A DNA stretch of 61,818 nt from Ignavibacterium sp. GTDB lineage: Bacteria > Bacteroidota > Ignavibacteria > Ignavibacteriales > Ignavibacteriaceae. Shown in pieces: positions 16,463-24,108 of this stretch (position 1 is the stretch's first letter; every line of letters begins with the position of its first letter). The stretch spans positions 1-61,818 of the forward strand of contig JAGXRK010000028.1 in assembly GCA_018335755.1 (NCBI GenBank), read 5' to 3'. Position numbers and translations under genes: made by a program. Below the pieces are notes generated by a model. It was not told the origin of the DNA. It saw only the letters and a program-made list of their open reading frames with translations, and did no database searches.

Positions 16463-17506
16463 ATGGCAGCAAAAAAAGATTATTTAAAAAATGTAGTTAA
16501 GCACATCGACATTAAGGAACATAATGTTGTTCCGCTTGTTGAGGCTATGGAGAAGATGGCATTCTCAGCACGTGATCTTAACCGTGCTGCAAGAATTTAT
16601 GATATGATGATCGAGGATAAGGAATGCGGAGTAATTCTTACTCTGGCTGGAAGTTTATTTAGTGCAGGATTGAAAAAAGTTGTTTATGATCTCGTTATGA
16701 ATAACATGGTCGATGCTATTGTCTCTACAGGTGCAATTATTGTTGATCAGGATTTCTTTGAGGCGCTTGGTTTTAATCATTATCAGGGAACAAAGTTTGT
16801 TGATGATAATGAGCTCCGCGACTTGATGATTGATAGAATTTATGATACTTACATCGATGAAGAAGAGTTAAGAATTTGTGATGATACCACTGCCAAAATT
16901 TTCGACAGTCTTGAACCACGCCCCTATTCATCACGTGAACTTCTTTGGGAATTCGGAAAATATCTTGAAGATAATGGCGGACCGAAAGTAGATGATTCCG
17001 TTATTTGGGCTTGCTATAAAAAGAACGTTCCTATTTTTGTGCCCGCATTCTCTGATTGTTCTGCCGGATTCGGATTTGTTGTTCATCAAACCAATAATCC
17101 GGATAAACATGTTTCTTTAGACGCTGCTAAAGATTTTCTGGAATTAACGAAAATCAAACTTGCCTCTAAAGTAACCGGCATATTTATGATCGGCGGAGGT
17201 GTACCAAAAAACTTTACGCAGGATATAGTTGTAGCAGCTGATATTTTACAGGAAGAAGCAGAAATGCATAAATATGCAGTTCAGATAACAGTTGCAGATG
17301 AAAGAGATGGTGCTCTTTCCGGCTCAACATTAAAGGAGGCAAGTTCCTGGGGTAAAGTTGAAACTACTTACGAGCAAATGGTTTACAGCGAAGCTACGAT
17401 CGCAATGCCCCTGGTAGCAGGATACGCTTATCATAAAGGTAATTGGAAAAACAGAAAACCAAAAGAGTATACAAAACTTTATTCAAAAGAAACTGCCTCG
17501 GTATAG
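16463..17506 (+). CDS. deoxyhypusine synthase family protein (possible homospermidine synthase)
   Basis: A 347-residue enzyme of the deoxyhypusine synthase fold, which uses NAD and spermidine. The segment SSWGKV places Lys298 at the position of the eukaryotic nucleophilic lysine. GVILTLAGSLFSAGL, VSTGAIIVDQDFFE, PAFSDCSAGFGF and MIGGGVPKNF match family NAD and substrate regions. Bacteria lack the eukaryotic eIF5A substrate, and several bacterial relatives make homospermidine or another polyamine, so that is my favoured role. It has an excellent ribosome-binding site and a clean terminator, so it is probably a separate, well expressed unit. Confidence 0.85.
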   Translation: MAAKKDYLKNVVKHIDIKEHNVVPLVEAMEKMAFSARDLNRAARIYDMMIEDKECGVILTLAGSLFSAGLKKVVYDLVMNNMVDAIVSTGAIIVDQDFFEALGFNHYQGTKFVDDNELRDLMIDRIYDTYIDEEELRICDDTTAKIFDSLEPRPYSSRELLWEFGKYLEDNGGPKVDDSVIWACYKKNVPIFVPAFSDCSAGFGFVVHQTNNPDKHVSLDAAKDFLELTKIKLASKVTGIFMIGGGVPKNFTQDIVVAADILQEEAEMHKYAVQITVADERDGALSGSTLKEASSWGKVETTYEQMVYSEATIAMPLVAGYAYHKGNWKNRKPKEYTKLYSKETASV

Positions 17507-17531
17507 ATCAACTATACATTACATTTATTTA

Positions 17532-17551
17532 ACGCCTCTTTTTCGAGGCGT
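17532..17551 (+). terminator. rho-independent terminator
   Basis: Stem ACGCCTC/GAGGCGT with a 6-base loop followed by eight T, 26 bases after the deoxyhypusine-synthase-like gene. Confidence 0.92.
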
Positions 17552-17660
17552 TTTTTTTAATTGTGATAAATCTCATTGATCTTTTCGGAAATGATTGTTT
17601 TTATAGTTTAAATGTTTCAATTTTAATGTAGGAATTATTTTTATATAGATAAAGGATTAA

Positions 17661-19001
17661 ATGAGAATTATAATTGCAGGTATGGGAGATGTTGGATACC
17701 ATCTTGCTAAACAACTTTCCAGTGAAGCTCATGATATAATTGCTGTTGATACTGATCAACAAAGACTTTCTTACACAGATTCAATGACAGATATTCTAAC
17801 AATCAATGGCTCATCTACTTCAATCAAAGTTCTTAAAGAAGCTAAAGTTGAAAAAACTGACCTGGTTGTTGCTGTTACATCGTCAGAAGAAGTTAATATA
17901 ACAACAGCTCTGTTATCTAAAAGACTCGGTGCAAAACGAACAATTGCTAGGGTAAGCAATGCTGAGTATCTGGAACAGGATAACACACTAGGATTTCACG
18001 AAATGGGAATTGATTATATGATCTATCCCGAAGAACTTGCTGCAATGGAAGTAGTTAATCTGATTAACAGGACTGCCGCTACCGATGTTATTGAATTTGA
18101 AAATGGAAAAATTTCTGTTATAGGACTTAGAATCGATAAGGGAGCACCTGTTATTCATCAAAAACTTTTTGAAGTGGCAAAAGCTAATCCAACCCTCGAT
18201 TACAGAATTGTTGCTATTTACAGAAATTTCAGGACCATTATTCCAACTGGTAATGATAAGTTCTTGCCAAACGACCAGATTTTTGTTGCTACAAAACCAG
18301 AGGGCATAGAAAACATCTTAAAACTTGCCGGTAAGGAGAATATTAATTTCGATCATGTAATGATTCTTGGCGGCGGTAAAATCGGGAGAAGAGTAGCAGA
18401 AGTTTTAAGCAATAAAATGACTGTTAAAATTATTGACTCCGATGAAGACAAAACTTTTGAACTTGCTGACCAGCTTCCAAACACTTTGGTCATAAGGGGT
18501 GATGGAAGAGATATTGATCTTCTTGCACAGGAAGGAATAATTGATGTTGATGCATTTGTAGCACTCACTGAAGATGCTGAAACAAATCTTATTTCCTGCT
18601 TAATGGCAAAACACCTTGGCGTAAAAAAAGCAATAGCTCTGGTTGATAAAGTCGATTACATACCACTAACACAAACAATAGGATTAGATTCACTCATCAA
18701 TAAAAAATTAATTGCAGCCAATAGTATTTCCCGGTTTATCAGAAAACGTGATATGGTTGCTTATGCAACTCTTGAAGGCATAGATTCAGAAGTTATTGAA
18801 TTTATTGCTCAATCGGGTTCTGAGGTAACAAAGAGACCGATTAAAGATCTCGATTTTCCTAAAGGAGCCATCATCGGCGGTATTGTCAGAGGAAATGATT
18901 CGTATATTGCTGTTGGCGACACACATATTAAATCCAATGATAGAGTTGTTGTCTTTTCACTTCCTGAGGCTGTTAAAAAAGTTGAAAAGTATTTCAAATA
19001 A
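17661..19001 (+). CDS. trkA: Trk potassium uptake system, NAD-binding subunit TrkA
   Basis: A 446-residue cytoplasmic regulator with two tandem RCK units, each with a Rossmann TrkA-N and a TrkA-C domain. The first nucleotide-binding loop is GMGDVG (about 7-12) and the second is GGGKIG (about 237-242). It gates the TrkH channel in response to nucleotides. The ATG has AAAGGA 5 bases upstream. trkH starts 20 bases after its stop. Confidence 0.95.
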   Translation: MRIIIAGMGDVGYHLAKQLSSEAHDIIAVDTDQQRLSYTDSMTDILTINGSSTSIKVLKEAKVEKTDLVVAVTSSEEVNITTALLSKRLGAKRTIARVSNAEYLEQDNTLGFHEMGIDYMIYPEELAAMEVVNLINRTAATDVIEFENGKISVIGLRIDKGAPVIHQKLFEVAKANPTLDYRIVAIYRNFRTIIPTGNDKFLPNDQIFVATKPEGIENILKLAGKENINFDHVMILGGGKIGRRVAEVLSNKMTVKIIDSDEDKTFELADQLPNTLVIRGDGRDIDLLAQEGIIDVDAFVALTEDAETNLISCLMAKHLGVKKAIALVDKVDYIPLTQTIGLDSLINKKLIAANSISRFIRKRDMVAYATLEGIDSEVIEFIAQSGSEVTKRPIKDLDFPKGAIIGGIVRGNDSYIAVGDTHIKSNDRVVVFSLPEAVKKVEKYFK

Positions 19002-19021
19002 AAACTCTATCCATCTGATTT

Positions 19022-20470
19022 ATGAATTATAAAGTAATTTTTAACATCCTTAGCTTTCTTATCACTCTTACAGGAATACTGATGACAACCGGTATTCCGT
19101 TTTCTATCTACTATGGACACGATGATATAAGTGCAATTCTAATTTCGGCTGGAATAACTGTTTTTTTGGGAATAATTATATGGTTTTTTACACGTGATGC
19201 AGACAGGCAGCAGCTTGGTAAAAGAGAAGGTTTTTTAATTGTTACATTGGCTTATCTGCTTATAGTACTGTTCGGAACACTTCCATTTATTATTTACGGA
19301 GGTATCCCCAGTTTTACTGACGCATTCTTTGAAATTATGTCTGGTATAACAACTACAGGTGCCACAATTCTGACCGATATTGAAGCATTACCGTATGGTT
19401 TACTATTTTGGAGAAGTCTTACTCAATGGATTGGCGGAATGGGTATTATTGTTTTATCTCTTACATTACTTCCCCTGCTTGGTATTGGCGGTATGCAGCT
19501 ATTTTCTGCAGAGGTTCCGGGAATAACAAAAGATAAACTGCACCCTCGCGTTAAGGAAACAGCTAAACGCCTCTGGGGCATCTATCTGATTCTTACTACT
19601 GCTGAAGTTTTGTTGTTATTGTTTGGAGGTTTAAATCTTTTTGAAGCTGTAACTCATGCATTTACTACACTGGCAACCGGCGGTTTTTCTCCCAAAAATG
19701 CAAGCACCGCACATTATGATTCAATATTTGTTCAGTATGTTTTTATTTTATTCATGTTCTTAGGCGGAGTTAATTTTGCTCTACACTACCATGCGCTTCA
19801 TTTGAAGTTTGCACCTTTTAAGAAAAACACAGAATTCAAATTCTATTTTTCATTTGTTTTAGCAGCTGCAATAATTGTTATGATTCTTCACAGCCCGCAT
19901 AAATCAAGCGGATTTGAGGAATCTTTCAGACAATCATTATTTCACGTTATATCAATAGTTACTACTACAGGTTACGTTTCTTCCGATTATGAAAACTGGG
20001 CTGTGTTTTCAGCAAAAATTTTCTTTTTATTATTTTTTGTCGGCGGTTGTGCCGGATCTACAGGTGGCGGAATTAAGTTTGCCCGGCATTATCTTTTATT
20101 AAAAAATGGTGTCCTTGAATTAAAACGTCTTATTCATCCGCGTGCAGTTATACCGGTTAGATTTAATGGAAAGGCAGTCAGTCCGGATATTATTTCTAAT
20201 GTTCAGGCATTTTTTATTCTATATATGCTTTTAATAGTTATAGGTTCGTTAGCATTATCATTACTTGGTGTGGATTTTTTAACATCCATTGGTTCGGTTG
20301 CCTCCTGCATTGGTAACGTTGGTCCGGCAATTAACGGAACAGGACCAATGAGTAATTATGCTTTTTTACCTGATCCAGCAAAATGGATTCTATCATTCCT
20401 GATGCTTGTTGGCAGGCTTGAACTTTTTACAGTGCTTGTGCTATTTACTTCGGGTTTTTGGAAGAAGTAG
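19022..20470 (+). CDS. trkH: Trk/Ktr potassium transporter membrane subunit TrkH
   Basis: A 482-residue inner-membrane potassium channel subunit with repeated membrane-pore-membrane units. Selectivity-filter-like loops appear in TTTGATI, TLATGGFSP, TTTGYVS and SCIGNVGP. GGCAGSTGGGIKFAR and the end VLVLFTSGFWKK are typical of TrkH. It pairs with trkA. Its last 26 bases overlap, tail to tail, the end of the DUF559 gene on the other strand. Confidence 0.95.
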   Translation: MNYKVIFNILSFLITLTGILMTTGIPFSIYYGHDDISAILISAGITVFLGIIIWFFTRDADRQQLGKREGFLIVTLAYLLIVLFGTLPFIIYGGIPSFTDAFFEIMSGITTTGATILTDIEALPYGLLFWRSLTQWIGGMGIIVLSLTLLPLLGIGGMQLFSAEVPGITKDKLHPRVKETAKRLWGIYLILTTAEVLLLLFGGLNLFEAVTHAFTTLATGGFSPKNASTAHYDSIFVQYVFILFMFLGGVNFALHYHALHLKFAPFKKNTEFKFYFSFVLAAAIIVMILHSPHKSSGFEESFRQSLFHVISIVTTTGYVSSDYENWAVFSAKIFFLLFFVGGCAGSTGGGIKFARHYLLLKNGVLELKRLIHPRAVIPVRFNGKAVSPDIISNVQAFFILYMLLIVIGSLALSLLGVDFLTSIGSVASCIGNVGPAINGTGPMSNYAFLPDPAKWILSFLMLVGRLELFTVLVLFTSGFWKK

Positions 20471-20834
20471 GGTCAAGTTCTTTTATCTTACTTTCAATTT
20501 TCTCAAATGCTTTATTCGGATTGCCATCTATCTCTTCATTGGTTAAACGTAGAAAATTAATCCCAAAAGTTTCGAGGTGTTCCTGTCTTTTAAAATCATA
20601 TTCTTTTTGATCAGGTTCGTTGTGTATACTTCCATCAATCTCTATTGCCAATTTTAACTTTGGACAGTAAAAATCAATTACAAAGTTATCAACTGAATAT
20701 TGCCGTCTGAATTTATAACCATCCATTTGTCTGTTACGTAAATACATCCATACAATTTTTTCTGTGTAGGTTTGGTTTTTACGTAAGAGTCTTCTGGTTT
20801 CTTTGAGTTCTTTTTTGTTATAGTGTTTAGTCAT
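20445..20834 (-). CDS. DUF559 endonuclease-like protein (Vsr-like fold)
   Basis: A 129-residue DUF559 protein related to very-short-patch repair and restriction nucleases. The core FRRQYSVDNFVIDFYCPKL leads to Asp54. It is followed by AIEIDGSIH with Glu65 and Asp67, a plausible D-E-x-D/K-type metal site. The role is unknown, possibly DNA nicking. A strong AGGAGG lies 6 bases before the ATG. The gene lies just downstream of the restriction-modification gene, separated only by a palindromic repeat, and its 3' end overlaps trkH antisense by 26 bases. Confidence 0.85.
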   Translation of the reverse strand: MTKHYNKKELKETRRLLRKNQTYTEKIVWMYLRNRQMDGYKFRRQYSVDNFVIDFYCPKLKLAIEIDGSIHNEPDQKEYDFKRQEHLETFGINFLRLTNEEIDGNPNKAFEKIESKIKELDPTSSKNPK

Positions 20835-20846
20835 ATCGCCTCCTCT

Positions 20847-20932
20847 ACCTCATCCTAAATCCTTCTCCTTAAAAAGGAGAAGGATTTTTAATCTCCCTCT
20901 CCTTACTAAGGAGAGGGATTAAGGGAGAGGTT
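20847..20932 (-). repeat. palindromic interspersed repeat, copy 1 (two-hairpin form)
   Basis: Two adjacent hairpins, ATCCTTCTCCTT/AAGGAGAAGGAT (12 bp) and CCCTCTCCTT/AAGGAGAGGG (10 bp), flanked by CCTCATCC on one side and GGGAGAGG on the other. The same modules recur at 22213-22266 and 23041-23124. This copy fills the space between the restriction-modification stop codon and the DUF559 gene, and it ends about 12 bases before the DUF559 start. Confidence 0.85.
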
Positions 20933-23900
20933 AATTCCCCTCCACAATCTTAATCTCCTCTTCCGTCAATCCATAAAGCTGATAAACCAGCTCATCTATT
21001 TCCCTATCCAGCCTGTCGCACTTACGCTGAAGGTAGTTTTTGTCGCCTTCTGTTTTGGCTTCCTGAAGTTGCTTTTTGGTGGTGAGGATTTGATCGACTA
21101 GGCATATAATTTTTTTTACTGAAGAGTTGTCAGACATACTCAAAGTTGGGAACCTACGCAAATCCTTTATAACGACCTTAGGGAATAGTTTTCTGCTACT
21201 TTTTACAGCTCTACATTTATAATAAAAGGAAATTAGTTTTGAATTAAGTTGAGCCAATAAGAATTTTAGATTATCTATTGAATCACTAAACTCAAGAATG
21301 TTAAGAATACTTTTATTATTTAAATAAACTTCATCAATATATGTTGCCAATAAAGTATAAGGTGGCTTGCTTGTAATCTCACGCAATAGGATTCTTGGTC
21401 TGGAAAAAATATCTATAGTTCTGGGCTGAGAGAGCCATTCGCCATAACGTAAATAATTTTTTGACCAAGAGTGGGCGTATCGTTCAACATTCTTTCCAAC
21501 TAAATATTTATACGTCTGATTATCGAATTTATAATTATAGTCATAGATACGTGATTTAACATCATTTTTACTTTGTTTTGGTTTACCCTTATTGTACTCA
21601 TAGGCTTGTAAACCAGTTCTAACATCGTATAGCTCACCAATTATAGAACTCCTCTTTAGTATTTTGTCTAATAAAATATTAATTGCTGGTTCTGCACTCA
21701 GATAAATAGAATAATTATTTTTAGCATTGTTCCATGAATTTTGATCAAATTTTATATATGGATTGTGCATATCTTTTGTGTTGAGAAGCCGACGGTATTC
21801 TATTTTTGAGCCAATACTCTTTTTTGATAGTAATATTATTAACGGCTCTACTCCAACATTTTTAAATACGTTATAATTCAGGTCATCTAAAATTCTAATC
21901 GAATTTTTAGTTATAAAATGTTTTCGAGATAGCTTACAGGATTCAATTGTTAACCATGAATTAGGTATTATATAACTTAATAGTCCTTTGTTACTTATTA
22001 AGCTAAAAGCACGTTCTAAAAACAAATTAAATGTATTTGGTTTTTCCCAAAGCGTCATATATTGTTTAGAATAATACTCTTTTATTTGTGTATCCATAAC
22101 TTCTCGACTTAAAACATAAGGCGGATTCCCCACAATAGCATCAAAGCCGCCGGACTTCATAATATCGGGGAAGACGTTTTCAAAGTCCATAGGTTTGAGT
22201 TTCAGCTCATCGACCTCACCCCTGCCCCTCTCCTTACCAAGGAGAGGGAATTGAAGGGAGAGGTTAAGAATGTCTGTACCTATGAGCGAGTTGCCGCAAA
22301 TAATGTTTTTATTAAGGTCTGGTAAAATCTGTTCTTTAAACATTACCCACGTATCATTTGCAGTTGCAGTGGTTTCATCTTCAAGCAGTTTTAAGTAAAG
22401 TGAAAGCTGTGTTACTTCAACTGCCTGCTGGTCAAGATCAACTCCGTATATATTATTAAGCAGTATTTTTTGTTTCTGCTGCAGGGAAAGTCGGTAAGCG
22501 CCTTCATACAGGATGCACCCGTCTTTCTTTGCCTGTTCGGGATGCTGCTGGTACCATTGCTTGTGGTAATCAATAAGCCGTTCATAAACAGTAATAAGAA
22601 AAGAACCGCTTCCGCAGGCAATATCAGCAAAACGCATCTTTGCAATTTCTTTTGGTGTTTTACCCTCAATAAGTTTTACAACGGTATTATCAACTATGTA
22701 ATTAACAATATACTGCGGTGTGTAGTAAACTCCGCCTGCTTTACGGACTTCGGGCTTTTCTTCAATAGTTACACGCTTATCCGTTGCATTAACAACCTTA
22801 CCAAGGAATCTTTCATAAATAGAACCGAGAATATGTATTGGTATTGCATCAAAGTTATAAGGGGAGTTTTCGTGGGAGAGATCATCGCATATAGATGAAA
22901 ATGTTTTATCATCGGGTTCAACAAGATTACGGGAATCTATTAAAGATTTCTTGAAAACTACACCGTTGTATTTTGCATCAAGAGCTCTGGAAGCACGTAA
23001 AAACTTTTCCCATGCAGAAACTGAATCAGCCTTCCCTTCAACCTCATCCTTAGTCCCTCTCCTTGATAAGGAAAGGGAATCCAAAAGCCCTTCTCCTTTA
23101 TAAGGAGAAGGGTTGGGATGAGGTTTTACAAACTCGCTCACATAGTGGTGCGGTTCAATCATTTTATCTTCAAGGAATTTTATAAACACAAGCCTGTCAA
23201 TAGTACGCTGTGTTGCTTCAGTAAGTTCATCGCTGGAAAGATGCGTGTTATTCTTCTTAAAGGATTTGGCAAGTCGTGTTCTTACTTCATCAAGCTCTTC
23301 AAGAAAAGCTTCATCAATATTCTGGTATTTTGCTTTTACAAGAGTTTTCTTTTTTCCTCTTGGCTTTGGTAAACCTTCCGCAAACTTTTCAATTGAATTA
23401 TCCCCAACGGCTTCACGGGAAAACAGGTAATAAATCTCTTTCAGTTTTTCTTCATCAGCATAATCTGAGTAATGAAAAATTTTTATTCTATAGTTAAGAA
23501 TTTCATTTATGTCAGGTCGGAAGCGGCAATCGAGAATAATGAACTCTTCAAAATCAGAAAGCACGGCAACAGGAGTGTTTGCATTCCAGCCGTAACGCAC
23601 AGTCTGGAAGAAATAGTCTTTATTCTCAAGATCGTGCGAAGGTTTTTTAGCTTCAACAAAAAACTTTACATCACGGAAATTAGGGGCAAGATAAAAAGTA
23701 TAATCAGCACGCTTTTGTGCTTTGGCAACAGTCACAGCTTTTTCAACCCTTACTTCCTGCTCATAGGGATTCTTCTGAATTTCGTGCCTTACATCCCATC
23801 CAAGTGCAATAAAAAATTTGTTTATAAAATCGTTGCGTACATCCGCTTCGGAATAGGAGGGGTTTAGATAGTGTTTTTCATTTTCTTTGAAGTCATTAAC

Positions 23901-23939
23901 CAAAGAGGAAATCTGCCGGAAAGCGTCAGGGAAACCCAT
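20931..23939 (-). CDS. type IIG restriction-modification protein (Eco57I-like N6-adenine methyltransferase with nuclease)
   Basis: A 1002-residue single-chain R-M enzyme. The N-terminal nuclease domain (about 30-145) has RADY (Asp79) and VEAKKP (Glu96, Lys98), a PD-(D/E)xK-type site. A helical linker follows. The methyltransferase domain has GGVYYTP (402-408), the SAM-binding DIACGSGSFLI (439-449) and the N6-adenine catalytic NPPY (605-608). A TaqI/Eco57I-type target-recognition region fills the C-terminal third. Two repeat-encoded segments are inserted in frame: about residues 272-303 (PHPNPSPYKGEG region) in the linker and about 558-578 (LGKERGRGEVDE region) inside the methyltransferase domain. 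Its stop codon overlaps the edge of a third copy. I cannot tell whether the enzyme is active. Confidence 0.88.
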   Translation of the reverse strand: MGFPDAFRQISSLVNDFKENEKHYLNPSYSEADVRNDFINKFFIALGWDVRHEIQKNPYEQEVRVEKAVTVAKAQKRADYTFYLAPNFRDVKFFVEAKKPSHDLENKDYFFQTVRYGWNANTPVAVLSDFEEFIILDCRFRPDINEILNYRIKIFHYSDYADEEKLKEIYYLFSREAVGDNSIEKFAEGLPKPRGKKKTLVKAKYQNIDEAFLEELDEVRTRLAKSFKKNNTHLSSDELTEATQRTIDRLVFIKFLEDKMIEPHHYVSEFVKPHPNPSPYKGEGLLDSLSLSRRGTKDEVEGKADSVSAWEKFLRASRALDAKYNGVVFKKSLIDSRNLVEPDDKTFSSICDDLSHENSPYNFDAIPIHILGSIYERFLGKVVNATDKRVTIEEKPEVRKAGGVYYTPQYIVNYIVDNTVVKLIEGKTPKEIAKMRFADIACGSGSFLITVYERLIDYHKQWYQQHPEQAKKDGCILYEGAYRLSLQQKQKILLNNIYGVDLDQQAVEVTQLSLYLKLLEDETTATANDTWVMFKEQILPDLNKNIICGNSLIGTDILNLSLQFPLLGKERGRGEVDELKLKPMDFENVFPDIMKSGGFDAIVGNPPYVLSREVMDTQIKEYYSKQYMTLWEKPNTFNLFLERAFSLISNKGLLSYIIPNSWLTIESCKLSRKHFITKNSIRILDDLNYNVFKNVGVEPLIILLSKKSIGSKIEYRRLLNTKDMHNPYIKFDQNSWNNAKNNYSIYLSAEPAINILLDKILKRSSIIGELYDVRTGLQAYEYNKGKPKQSKNDVKSRIYDYNYKFDNQTYKYLVGKNVERYAHSWSKNYLRYGEWLSQPRTIDIFSRPRILLREITSKPPYTLLATYIDEVYLNNKSILNILEFSDSIDNLKFLLAQLNSKLISFYYKCRAVKSSRKLFPKVVIKDLRRFPTLSMSDNSSVKKIICLVDQILTTKKQLQEAKTEGDKNYLQRKCDRLDREIDELVYQLYGLTEEEIKIVEGN
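22213..22266 (-). repeat. palindromic interspersed repeat, copy 2 (in frame, single-hairpin form)
   Basis: The 10-bp stem CCCTCTCCTT/AAGGAGAGGG with outer CCTCACCCC and GGGAGAGG arms. The length is 54 bases (18 codons), which keeps the frame of the restriction-modification gene. It encodes the stretch between GTDILN and KLKPMDF, inside the methyltransferase domain and just ahead of the NPPY motif. Confidence 0.85.
23041..23124 (-). repeat. palindromic interspersed repeat, copy 3 (in frame, two-hairpin form)
   Basis: Hairpins CCCTCTCCTT/AAGGAaAGGG (one mismatch) and CCCTTCTCCTT/AAGGAGAAGGG, enclosed by outer arms CCTCATCC and GGATGAGG that also pair. The whole can fold into a three-way junction. 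The length is 84 bases (28 codons), so the host reading frame is kept. It encodes a Pro/Gly/Lys-rich segment of the restriction-modification protein linker. Confidence 0.85.
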
Positions 23940-24077
23940 AAATATTATTACTCCATTGAAATAATGGTAAAATTATAGAAAAGACAGGATAAATTAAAGA
24001 AATGATAATTGCGGAACACGATGCGCCGTATATCTGTCACGAGATTTTTTGCCACAGCAAATAGGTGCAAAATATGT

Positions 24078-24085
24078 TATATTTG
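24078..24085 (+). promoter_or_regulatory. candidate -7 element of ppk1
   Basis: TATATTTG matches the Bacteroidota -7 consensus TAnnTTTG exactly and lies 23 bases before the ppk1 ATG. No well-spaced TTTG lies upstream (the nearest is 26 bases away), so support is partial. Confidence 0.4.
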
Positions 24086-24108
24086 CGCCCTAATGAGAAA
24101 GTAATTGT

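Noticed and set aside
20847..20932. Repeat cluster as a CRISPR array
   Set aside because: Copies are far apart, palindromic, of different length, and there are no regular spacers or cas genes.
22470..22898. Plus-strand open frame of 142 codons opposite the R-M gene
   Set aside because: Antisense of the conserved methyltransferase domain, with no recognised domain and no start context.
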